Below the pieces are notes generated by a model that had not been told where the DNA came from, made no database searches, and was given only the letters and a program-made list of their open reading frames with translations. Position numbers and translations under genes: made by a program. Shown here piece by piece: positions 1 through 12,100 of a stretch of DNA of 64,000 nucleotides. Source of the DNA: Opisthorchis felineus (Eukaryota; Platyhelminthes; Trematoda; Opisthorchiida; Opisthorchiidae); the NCBI GenBank assembly GCA_004794785.1, contig SJOL01006412.1:248001-312000 (forward strand), in the 5' to 3' direction. How positions within the stretch are numbered: the first letter of the stretch is position 1; each line of letters opens with the position of its first letter.

Positions 1-150
1 GCTAACATGTGCACAAATTCGGAAGGTCTATAATCATGCGACTGATAGCCATCTACAAGTGAAGGAAGTGACAAGTTCAAACGGTCGTTATCCGACAGGT
101 CCAAGCAAAAGGATATGAAGACGAGTTAAATCGGTCAAAATCGTAGTGTC

Positions 151-1390
151 TCAGCACTACGTAAGCTTTGTCCCATTCTTCTTGACGGAGTCTTTTGCGT
201 TGGTGGACGGCTCCAGCACTCCACCTGCGCGTTATGTTTGAAGCACCTGCCTATCTTTCCCAGTAAACACCCAGCTACTGATCTACTCATTCGACATTGT
301 CATGAAGCAGAAGGTCATTCCGGTGCTTCTCATGTCTCAGGTGTTATTAGACAACATGTTTGGGTAGTTCGTGAGAGTCAGGCGGTGAAGCGCGTCCTCC
401 ATAAGTGTATTCAGTGCAGACAACAGTCAAGGAACATATGTCAGCAGACGACGGCTCCATTACCATCAGTGCGTTCTGGAAACGATAGAAAATGTTTCGC
501 ACATGTAGGTGTCGACTACTTTGGACCTTTTTTGGAAAAGCGTCGCCGCAGCATCGAAAAGAGATACGGCTGTGTCTTTTCATGTATGGTTATCCGGGCT
601 GTTCACCTCGAAGTGGCCCACTCATTGACTACCGATTCCTTCATTTTGGCGCTAATGATGTTTGTTGGTCGAAGAAGGAAACCTTTGGATATTTTCAGGG
701 ATAACGGATCTAACTTCGTTGGCGCCGTTAAGGAACTTAGGGAGCATGTATTGCTTTGGGACCAAGCAAAAATTAACAACCAGCTATTAGCTCGATGTAT
801 TCAGGCATTTCAACCCCCCACTTGATAGCCATCGAGGAGGAGTGTGTGAGCAAATGATACGATCAGTGTGGCAAATCTTTTTCGTGCTCATCCAAGAACA
901 AACTTTATCTGATGATCGTCTTTCAACCTTTACGTCGAGGTGGAACGCATTCTAAACGATCGGCCTTCAACATCTGTAAGTTTAGATTGCCGTGACGCAT
1001 TGGCTTTGACACCGAATCACCTCTTGCTACACAAAGCAAACACAGGTATCCCATCACATTGCGGTTTGAAAGAGCGGCTGACCCGACTTGTAAGCAGGTG
1101 AATTACTTGTCGGGTGTTTTCTGGAACGGGTGGATGAAAGAATACATTCCAACGCTTCAGCGTCGCCATAAGTGGTTAAGTCAGAATAGAAACCTCAGAA
1201 AGGATGATGTCGTTTTGGTGGTGTCCGAACATCCTTCTAGAGGATGCTGGCCATTGGGTATAGTGACAGAGTGTCAAACAGATGCGGACGGCCCTGTCAG
1301 AACGCTTTCCCTTCGCACAGGCTCCGATGTCAGCTCCGATGTTGGGAGCCTATGTTTGTTGGAAGGGGAAGACAAGCCTTAATGAGAAGT
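151..1390 (+). pseudogene. BEL/Pao LTR-retrotransposon pol remnant (integrase plus C-terminal domain)
   Basis: Integrase would insert retrotransposon cDNA into the genome; this copy is dead. The reading frame is already open at 151, where it carries a GGRL motif typical of the region just before BEL integrase. An open stretch at 238-825 (195 residues) shows an HHCC zinc-binding site (H22, H27, C57, C60) and the first two acidic residues of the DDE core (D93 in VDYFGP, D155 in RDNGSNF). The frame breaks in a C-run near 811-820. The catalytic Glu region (GGVCEQ) continues in another frame at about 848. A further shift lies near 930. The C-terminal DUF5641-type domain (FWNGWMKEY, LRKDDVVLVV, WPLGIV) is open at 1059-1382. 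No LTR or reverse transcriptase is visible, since the element is cut by the window edge. The family call is firm; inactivity is certain from the frameshifts. Confidence 0.85.
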
Positions 1391-2509
1391 ACGTGGGTCT
1401 GGGGGTGTTTTCCGTGTATCCTGATAGATTTATTTTGGAACAACCGGATTTCAGCTCTGCGTGACATCCTGGATAGGGGCATGTACCTTTGAAACTGGCC
1501 TTTGTGGCAGGAGTGGACTCGAACCATTTAGGTCGGTGGCTAACGTTGCATGCTTCTGGGCTAGAGCTCTCCTGATGACTAAACTGTTCACTTTCTGACC
1601 GTCTGAGGAATTGCGGCCGGCGGTGTTGCAACTTTGTATATCTTTAAAGTTGCCTCCCATCTTGAATAACTGCCTTCCCGGTTATCAATTCAAATGAACC
1701 GCTCCTTTTAATAGTGGTATAATTGAACTCCATTGCAGTTTGGCAAAGATCCTTGTATCTTCCGTTTTCCTTGCTACGCAAATCGTTTTCACCACTTCTG
1801 TTATACTATTTTAATGCCAAAACTTTGGTCAGCCATAACTTTGTTTTAATGCATCAATTTGCGACCCGGTTTTGATTGCGCGTTTACTGTTGACCCGTAT
1901 CGGTTTTGCTAGCTTTTTGGAGTACCTCACCGTTTGTCGAAAACCGTTGAGGCTTGTAATTTTGTATCCATGTAACTGATTTCATTTTTATAGAACAGCA
2001 CACTTGCGTAACCATTCTTTCGGAGTTTTGCCGGTTTGGTTGCTAACTTTGGTGCTCGTTGCTCAAACAATCGAAACAGTCGCTACAATACTTGCATTAC
2101 GTCCTGTCAATTTGCGCGGTTGATTTTGAAAAGCTACATAACTCACTCAGTTTTCTTATTACTGGACTACACCCTTTAGGTGGAATTGTCCCCAAAGACT
2201 ACGCATGTTCATTTTGCCTGAATTGGAGGTTTTTACTTGTTTGTTCAGTCATTTTACTGACCTAATTTGTTTGCACTGAAATTCGACTACAACCTTTTTA
2301 TCGAGCTGTAAATTGTCTGTTTCATTTTCAAATGTTTTAGTGCCGCACAAAGCCCTTTCTCTGAGTCTTTTGCCGACACTCAATAGGTAACTCGTTGGGG
2401 TAACCTTGTGTCATTTAGTTTGCAATCGGTCTGTGGTGCATTCTTTTAAGCGCCTTGCTGAGATTTGTAGGTTTAACCACAGTGTTAATTAGGCAATAAT
2501 TTCGGCTTT

Positions 2510-2853
2510 TTGGGCCTTGGCTTCTCTTTGGACCGTGAGGAGCACAAAGTCAGACAACTGTCTCTAGCTGTATTTAATAAAGCTTTAACACCCCGCAAAC
2601 CGGAATTGTGGTTAAACCTAGAAGAAGCAACCAATTACTTTTTGAACGAGGTATTCTGCATTGTTTTTAAGTGGATCTTAGCTTTGCTGCCACGCTACTC
2701 TGCAAAATATTAGCTGGTCCTGAAACAAGAAGTAATGTCGATGCCTTTTTGGCCGCATATGCGATTCGCCCTGAGAACAAATCCCAGCGATTTATGTGCG
2801 AAAGTGTAACCTCTTTCGTGAAGACAACAAAAAACGATACAAAACAATTATGA
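2510..2853 (+). other. possible decayed or misassembled exon, function unknown
   Basis: Two adjoining open frames read like protein rather than chance sequence. 2510-2650 contains a segment ending in EEATNYFLNE. 2671-2853 begins with DLSFAATLLCK and runs through NVDAFLAAYAIRPENKSQRF. They lie in different frames and meet at about 2651-2675. A GAG/GTATTC donor-like site is followed only 20 nt later by TTTTTAAG, too short for an intron and in the wrong phase. A one-base indel near the T-run at 2663-2668 would join them. I recognise no family. It could be a relic exon, an exon with a sequencing error, or chance. Confidence 0.2.
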
Positions 2854-5800
2854 AGCACCACGTGTTTGAGTAGATCTCAATAGAGGTTGCACTGATGAAC
2901 AAAAACCTAAAGCCCAAATGGTAAATTGCGGGCCTACATGATATGCGCGATGCAGGAGATGAGCCAAAATCTTTCTTTAAAACCATTCCTAGTCTAAACA
3001 AAATTACTTGGTCCAAAAATCGTTTTAAACCGAAGCATTCCTTAAAAAACTGTTATATGTATAAGGACTATACTTGAATTCTTCGTTTGTTTTTGCCTCG
3101 TAAGTATATATATTGAGCACTCCCGTCCATCAGTCTCTGTTTTAAGGAGTAAGTACTACTGTTTTCGTTTTTCAAACTAACGGCGCAGGTGAAAAATCCT
3201 GTTAATGACTGCAGTGGCCACTTTTCTTCTTAAAACTTAAGGATGAGTGGCGAGGTTCCTTGAATCCTTTTAAGCCCTTCAAAATGCTCCTGTAACAGTT
3301 TTGGGGACGATTTTATGTGTGCACCTCCCTCATCCTCAACTTTGCTATTCATAGTGAAATTTTCTGAAACCCTCTTACTGACGCGATTAAACCGAGGAAT
3401 GCAGTGAACCTTGTTAACTTGGGCCAGGCTTAAAAGTCGTGGCAAGATAGTCGTTGGTTTGCTTGCTGAGCAGGACAGTTTGATCAGTAACCTTTCATTA
3501 TCACTGTGTTGTTGTGGGTCGTAGTGGAGCGATGCGTCAGTGTTTGTGGCTGGTCGCTATACTTAGCTCAGCAGTATCCGTCTACGCTACTAGGGCTATC
3601 AACAATCTCGTCAATTAAAAATCGTGACAAGAGTTGGGTGTCGTTTGTGGTTTCTATTTAAGACCTCGGTTCTACCGCAAAAATTACCGCTTTACTTATT
3701 TTAATAGATTGCGCAAAGATGCCAAATTTTGTCGTCTTTGATGAGGAGGCATATTTCCTTTTTTGGTATGATAATACAAAACTCAGTTATAACAAGTATC
3801 CAAAACTTGAAATAATTCCTGTTTAGCCACAAGCAAAAGAAAAAGGAAACACAGGCATTAAACTCGGCGGGCGCGATGTTTTCGGTGCATCTAAATATAA
3901 AGTTAAACCGCCGTAAATTTGCGGCTAAAAGCTATAACTGTCTATTGGAACCTGGAAAACGCGAAAACTGCACCAGCATTTCATATGTAAAGTGCTAAAA
4001 CTTAATAAAAAGTTGCGGCAGAAAAGTGTCAAAAACGGCAGCTCACATGGTAGTGTTTAAAACTTCCATCGGGTTTCACCACAATTATTTCCGCAAGCAC
4101 AGCAATATTTTAATAATAATAGATTAATCGTCTATACCGCCCTCAAGCTTTTTGTTCGCTACTGAGTAAACGGTCAGCAACTTTCATATGTGCCGCAGCG
4201 TGACCAAGTTAACTTGAGACGGTTCAATAATCATGGAATAATCCGGAAAATCGTACGGTAACCATGTTTTTCTGTCAGGATCTCTTTTAAAAATATGGCA
4301 GTATGCTACTCAGGAAAAACCCTGGTGGTGCTGTGCCCAACAGCTCTGAATAACCTGCCGTTACTCCAACGAGCATATCTCAGACGAAAGGCGCAATCTT
4401 CCGCAGGTAATATGTTACCGTTTTTATGAAGCCGATTTTTATCTCCGTGGTTAAGGTTGATGATATCGTACCAATTTGGTACCTGCCTTCACTGATATGT
4501 TCTTATATTTGTTACCCTGACCGTTGTCCAATTATAGGCTGCTTAACTTATTCAGATTGCTGCGTAAGTGTTTCTTCTCTAGTTGCGCGCCACGTTACCG
4601 AATACTCAGCTACCTTAAAAGCGCACTGCATGCAAAATTTGTTTGTTAATTCATCGGTACAAGGAAAGGGTTGCTACGGCTGACAAGATTGCAGACTGTG
4701 GGTGACGAATGCCAAAAAAATCACCATAGCACCATAGAGATCATGCAACACTAATGGTCACACAACTGTTAACTGAATCACAGACAAGCCCTTAGTTTAT
4801 ATTTGCGACCGCCGCCGCATACCGCACCACATGCAGATGTGTGGTAAAGTAAGATAACGACAGTCGGTCCAGCTCAATCAGGTGGTTTGTTGAGGTGTCT
4901 TGTGTGGCTACGGGCTGCTGCTTGTCAGGTGGTGCCCAACTGAAGGTTAACAATTTGCTGTAAACTGAAAATAAGACAAATACACTTTGCCTTGTATTAA
5001 GACACGTAAGTATTCCTAAGATGTAACCTGCCTTGTGCTAACACTTGAAATTGCATACGTCTTGTAAAATGTCACCAATGGGATTCTCCCTACAGTAAAC
5101 CGTCTCAGGGTTGTACTACCGCTTGCCTTTCACTCTAAAATGTCGGATGTTTTAAGGTAAATTTCATTCACTTAAAAAATTAAATAACGTACGTGCCTCT
5201 TATCCTTCTTTGTGATCAGAGTGAGTTACGCACTGTATATGGCAGCACAGTTTCAACGCGGTGTGCTTTTCTTTCCATGAGCACAGAAATGACTGCAAGT
5301 ATTTAAGCAAGCACATTTTCTTTTGGTGTCTCATTACCCTGTTTATAGGCGCACAAGAAGTAAGGCTTTAGCATATTCGCTGCGGTAGAGGACTTGGGCA
5401 GCTCAGTTAACGGACATAAATGGTGTTTTTTTCGTGCAAAGTAGTGTTGGTAAGTCTCCAGAATGGGCATCTTGCGTCCTGTTTTTATGGCCTCCAAGTT
5501 ATCAGCAACAACTGAAGAGCGCTTGACATTTTAAACGTCACTTCTCTAACCAACTGCTTTTGTGAAAATAAACGTTTGATGGGTGGTGTGTAATGATAAG
5601 TTTGTTACAGATGTAGCTGGACAAAATGACACCACAAGTTTGGTCGTTTTGAGCAGGTAAGTAATTCTGGGTGAAAAGATAGTGGTTTCTCTGAACCGCC
5701 AAAGACTCCCGTGATAGGGTCTCTTAACCATAAGTCGTGGTTAATCTTTCGTTGCACCTGGTAAGAAAGACCTTGAGAGGACTTGCTTAACCTGCAAAGG

Positions 5801-8800
5801 AAAGCATTTTACAACAGATGTAAAGCACTTGTGTTTTGAGTCACTTTTAACCAATGAAAAAACTGTGCAACAGAACCATTTTTCTCACTGATAACCTAAC
5901 ACGGAAACAAATAACCGTTGTAAATAGTGCTTACTATGTGGCCCGTTTACACTGTACAGACAGTTCTACACACACGTGAATAATGTGTGGCGGTCGGGAA
6001 TGTAACAATCCTTGTCTACTCCAACATGCCGGATAAACTACTTTTGGATGACAAAAAATTGAACAATTTTTGCAAAGCGATCGGTGTCCTATCAAAACGA
6101 TGCAAGTTCCATCATTCGAATTAAATTATTGGGTCAAATTATGCAACAACCACCGAATGTTGAGAATCAAACCCGAGATATTGCTGACCATAGGGCCAAT
6201 AGTGAGGAAACTCAATATACCTAAGGTAGATGATGTACCAATATACGAGAATATAAGCCACTAACGGGCCAACTGAACAGATCAACTGTCCGGCGATACG
6301 GCTGAATTTTTAGCCAAATATCGCCCACGGATAGCTCACTATTCGGCATACGTATCCTTAACCGTAATTGCGAAATTGCTTTACGCTTTCAGACTTTAAG
6401 TTCGGTCAGCATATCACCTCATATCTAGAAGGATGGAGGATTAAAAGTTATACATGCACATGTATATGTATGATGATTAAGTAGCATACACAAACTGGGT
6501 ATAAAAATTGCAAATTTTGGCGAATGCGGTAAGCAATCTAAAGGAAAGTGTAATGGAAACCAGCGGCAAAACCAATAAAATTTTCCGCTAATAAGTGTTT
6601 TAAATGAATAACAGTTCTTACTTGCTTATTTTCAGCTAAGCTATTGTTACCGTAAGTGCAAAATGTTCATAGCTATACTACACATGAAAGTACCAAGTCC
6701 TTTACTTTGTCCAGAGCAATACCATGAGTGTCCTTCCGGTGCAGTATGTATTTTGTAATGGAAGATATCGAGAGAGTAACTCACTTGGTTCAGAAACTAC
6801 CACAGTAAAAAAGGCTGGTAAAGAGAACCGTTATTTTAATGGCATGGGTCATCTAACAGAAATGTGGGTTGTGCATGGCTGCCCAACGTTGATGTGTCCA
6901 GAAGCATCTGAAAGCTACGGTTTTCAATAGAACTCAGTTGGTTGCGGGAGAGATTATCTTCGAACTTCTGGAATGTTGTGAGAACCCTCGTCGATATAGA
7001 CTCAAGTGTGAAAAATTATTTCGGGATTCGCCGGATGTTTCTTTGGATGATCTGTTATTATGTACCTCGGGTCCCTAGCAAAAATCTTCAGCACAGCTTA
7101 CCCTTAATCTCTTAGGATTCTAGGTTTGAATCAGGAGTTTCCAGACAAAACAAAACTCAGCCGAGGGCAGCCGCAAATTAAAATTTCCTGGTTATTTCCG
7201 CACAAGTGGGGAACCATTTACAAGCAGAGGAGTACGTAAACCGCATTCCGACAATGAATGGTCAGTGTCATAACCCAAAATGGCAAAGCTTCGTTTCTTC
7301 TCCGTACTTTGCCAACCGCCGGAAGCCCAGTCTAAACCACTTACAATTGACAAATGCTTGCACATGGTTGGGTAAATTGGCACTGGATAGTGCCGTTTTA
7401 CAGCCCTATCATAATGACACTTATTGCCGCAATAAAAGCCGGTGCATTTGTCTTAAATTATTTGTTTCAAAATCGCGTACTCTCGCCATACTTAGGTTTC
7501 CAAACATTAGTTGAAGTACCTGGATTTTAATTGCGTTGTTTAGAGTCAAGTTGAGCAAGAGTTCACAAAAGTAAACTATGCAGCGTTACAACGTTGAGCT
7601 ACATTACACAAATACGAGGAGACAGAATGACGATTGATATCTTATTGGGCTTTTTAGTTGTCTTCTTGGTATCATGTGGCATAGCTAGGTCTTATGGCAT
7701 GAGCCACTGATATGTAAAAATGAAGCTGCAAAAGCTGTTTACGAAATTGTTTTTGATAATCACGAGGCATTGAAGATTTTCCATCTCGTAACATGTCCAA
7801 GTGATTTGGGCAAGGTAGTCATAGAAAGCTCACTAAAAACGTTTCACGGTGCCCAGCATGATTCAATAAATTCAAACGAACTTAACTTATTTGTTAGCTT
7901 ATACTTGCAGATCGTCGCGATTTATTCATCCTTCTTTTAATTTACTTCTAGTAAGTATACTTTCATGTGTTTCGAGACTTGGGCTTCAGGCGGGTTTTTG
8001 AAAGAGTCATTTTTTATAAGGTACTATTCCGAATAGGGTTGTGCGGAACGTTTCTGAGAGGCCTCCAAAACCTGATTATTATTTTTGACTCTTGTATACA
8101 CGAAACAAGTGCGCGTTTGTAGAACACAAATTCTCTGAAGGGCCGTCAGTGTCTTAAGTTAGATTTATGATAAAGAATAAGGACAGCGCCTGAATCCGAA
8201 CTGAGAGCACAATAAGTTCTGAGTTGGTTTACTCGATCCGATAGTTGTTTACTGATCTCCGTCTGAGTGATTCATTAGCTAGTAACGCATTCGTACCCAT
8301 CAAACACCTTACTAAAATTTGTAAACTGTCGTCAGAGGGCCGATGAGAATACCCAACCCTATGTAACATAGGTTGTGGTTAGCTAAATATCCTGCATCCT
8401 AATCTCCAAAGACCGCCTTTGTGCAACCGCTCCAAGGGGACTTCTGCGGAAACGTTCGGCAGTTCCATTCTGTGCGCACTAAACCTAACAAACTTAACTG
8501 CAGACAAAGATATCTTTATATGACCTAAGTGGGGATCATCTGCACGGCTACACATGAAACCGCCAGTGAACTCTCTTCTCCAGAAGGGAGTTTCAGCTCC
8601 GAGCGTAACACATCCTTCATATGGTTGCTAAAACTCACCTGCAGCAAACGACCAATCCTGTTCCTCTTGAGGCTAATAAGGTTGGTGCAATCTCCGAGTT
8701 TGTCTCACCTTGAGTTATACGTAAACCTAAATATAACAGAATTTCAAAGAAACTCTGCGGCAGCGCACAGCAAATACAATGACTGCTAAATACAGGTCTG

Positions 8801-8949
8801 TGTTGTGTGCAAAACTTGACTTGGAAAAATGGTACGTATTTTTGCAGTATGTGCATGGTGTGTGCTGGCACAATGAATTTCAGTGATTGACTGTGAATCT
8901 TCTGAGTCCTATGCTGCGAGCACGCTCGAGTGTCAGCTGCATCGAGTTG

Positions 8950-9139
8950 CAGGTGTATTTACTGCAATAATGTGGAAACAATATGGGACATCACGTGCGA
9001 ACATTCCCAACTGAAAGCTGCACATGAACAGCTAGACCTGATGTGGGCCAAGGTCGTAAGTATGGCGCGGGAATCAGTTGGTGTTAGCGTAAGCAAAATT
9101 GATGGAGAATGCGAAGTGTACATTTATGGATCCAAATGA
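8950..9139 (+). other. possible host exon with consensus donor, function unknown
   Basis: An open frame encodes a Cys-containing start (CIYCNN) followed by a helical-looking stretch (HSQLKAAHEQLDLMWAKV). It reaches a strong splice donor, GTAAGTATG, starting at 9056. A TTGCAG acceptor-like site lies at about 8950-8957. If splicing occurs at 9056 the coding exon is about 100 nt. No partner exon was found within several kb and no family is recognised, so this remains a weak candidate. Confidence 0.15.
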
Positions 9140-12100
9140 ACAGTGAGGTTGGAAAGTTAACTAAGCAAACTGAAGCCACTGCACTCGCACACGAATATTT
9201 GATTGAGGTTTTATTCGGACCATTAAACGACCTGGTGCAGCCAATTCAGATAAGGCCAACCATCACGAACAAGAAATTCAGCTGAATTGCGTTGTCTCTT
9301 GACAAGCGAAATTTTTGTGCAAATGAAAGTATTTTTCGAAATTTTAGCCTCAGTTTATGGATACACTGAGTAATGAGTCACACAGAGAGAACGACCCACA
9401 AACTGGCCCCAGAGGATTTCTCAAATTTTATACTCGGCGGCCTGAAAATAAAGAGTGCACATATTGCAGTCCATTTCTGCAAATAAATATAAAGGCTTTG
9501 TGAACCACGTTTCATTCAGAGGGAGGTGATATTGGCCTTCAAACAGTTGTTCTGGGCCGATAATATATGTTGTCTTGCACCAAATCCGTCATTTATACCA
9601 TCATCTCACAAATTGTGACGATCTTCTGGAATATTTTTTAGGCGAAAAAATAACTTACATTTTGCAATTATTTTTGAATGGTTACGGCATCCGTCACGCG
9701 AGAACGACGCTGCCTTGCTTTGAGGGAGAGGCCGGCAGTACGAAATTTTAAGCATCCTAACGTTCTGTTTGCTTTTGACTGAAGATCCATCAGCAGGTGG
9801 TTCAAAAAAATCTTGGTAACTGTTAGCTCTCATTTGTCCAGATCTACGCCTTGCCGAAGAGTTTTGCGCCAGTTCGTTTCCTGCTTGGCTATGTACATTG
9901 TAAATGACTAGCTACCCGTTCATCTTCGTAGGACAGGACTTGAAAAAACTAGGTCAACTTGGTCTCAGAGGGACACCGGCATACGTTGAGAACTTGGTAG
10001 CAAATCATCACGGATTCAGCAGTCTTCAGAAATACATCGTAGGCCACCGGATGCCCAAAAATCCACCTATGAGGCGTCAAAGCAACAAGTATTGCCGGTG
10101 TGGAACGGGCGGCTGGAATTGGGTGGTAAATCAAGCTCACTGGTAATTGCTGGATTGTCCACGTTCTTTTTTCCCGCCATCCATTCTTGGGCCTGTTGGT
10201 CTCTTACATTACTGGCCTGTTGGGTTCGAAACACCTTCTCCGCATTGAATGCGGAAAAGCGGTAACGAAATTAGTGTTTAAAGTAAATCTGTGATTACAG
10301 AGTTGACCAACCATATGGTAGGCCATCCGAGCCAACTTGTCTTATCTTGCAGAAAAAGAATGGTCGTATGCGTTGCGGTGTATTGGATAAAGTCATTGGC
10401 TTCTTCAGCCTTCGTTGCGGCCGGACAAACGCACGATTCTGAAGATGCCGTAATCCCAAATGACGGTGATAATGCTAACAGCTGGAGAATATTGACACAT
10501 CATTTTTAAGGGTGGAAGCCGTCTGGGGCAACACGGTGAATTTGATACCAAAAAGGACCTGCATTTAACTTGGAGCAAGTAAAACCACTGTGTACTGTAA
10601 AATACCCATAATAAATAGGGTAATATGCAGTAGGCACGACGTGACGACCGGTTGAAATAGTCGTATCCTGATACGTGGCCATCCAAAACACTTGGTTGCT
10701 GCACCCCACATAAGAAACAGATTTCTCGAGAATCTAGGTCAGACTGTTACCCGGAATGTGGGAATTGCGGCCGACATATGAAAGAAACAAACTGACACAG
10801 TCGGTTGGTAGTGGTTATTGTCCGTCACAAGACCCATTCCGGTGCATTTATGCCACCTGAGAGGTGACTTGCGTTCGGTAAGTTATAGGGGATTCAATTG
10901 AGGTAAAACACTCCGATTACAAACAAGTCGGAATTGTCCCCAACGATATCCTACGAACAAGAGAACAGAGGGGAATTCCCATACGACAGTTTCGGTGGCT
11001 CAGAGCTACCACTACTTGTGCCTGGAGTAAGACATTCCTCCGCAAGATTAACCTTAAAATGTGTTGTGAAACAGGAGTTCTTGCAAAGGTGTTTAGCTGC
11101 CCGGTCCACAACAGTGAGGCGCGACACCCCCGACCCAAGCCAAAAATATATCGTCCCCTCTGAAGTCAGTTCCCGAAAGGACTGTATATGCAGACTGATA
11201 CGAGAAAAATTACTCATACCTGGTACACGGCAACAGCTACAAAACCAAAATGAAGTAAACCCTCATTTATCCCGAATAAAGGACGAGAGTTTCCAGAAAC
11301 AAGATTTGCGGCTAATTTATACAAGTCCCTGCAGTCTCTGTAATGAACCCAGCGCGCTCTTCTTGGCTGCTCGTGATTTCGATATTATCGGCATTGCCAT
11401 GACATCGCTCAAACCCTCCAAAGAACGTGAAAGAACATGAGATTTTGAGGAGTGACCAAAGCAGGGGTTGATGGGCTTTATGTGCTCACGGTCACGAACG
11501 GAGCCCTAAAGACACTGACAAGAGAAAATAGCTCAGAAAATCTTAAAATGGCAACCCGCACCCCAGAAGTGGGATCAGGACTAACAGTTATATCTTTTTA
11601 CAGAGGTCCACAAACCACCTTTGAGAAAGAAGTTTAACCGCTAAAAGTCATAACAATGCTTCCGATAGGGAAATGTATTTGGATTTTGCGGATCAGTTTA
11701 ATGCTCCAGGGGCTGACGGGGCACATCAACAAGCATCCACACGAACAGTTTGACAGCATAAGAAATTCAGCCGGATTGGCATCAGCGCGATGTTGGCTAA
11801 AGCGCGACGGTTTACTGGACGGGGCACTACAAGAATGGCGGTAGAACTGTATCAAGCACGGTATAACACTGCCCACTGAGGGCTTACAATGCCACAACAA
11901 TATTGGCGCGCGAGGCTTGTAAACCATTATCCAGAGGCCAACGTAGCTTCCAAGGGCAGTAGAAACTATTGTACTACATTCCGTCCTGGCTCCAGTCACC
12001 TCGGCTTGACTACGTGTAAAAAGACACCAGGAGCAGTCAGAAACGGTACGGCAGTGTCGAAGCTAGCTAATAAACGCCTCCAAGCTTGAGAGGCCGGAAA

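Noticed and set aside
1512..1585. tRNA-like sequence on the minus strand (box B GGTTCGAGTCC)
   Set aside because: The 3' part looks like a T-arm and a short CAGGAG/CTCCTG pairing exists, but there is no acceptable D-arm or box A, and the acceptor stem pairs only partly. Not called as a tRNA or SINE.
10934..11440. 168-codon open frame
   Set aside because: No motif, no splice context, overlapping long frames on the opposite strand; composition looks random.
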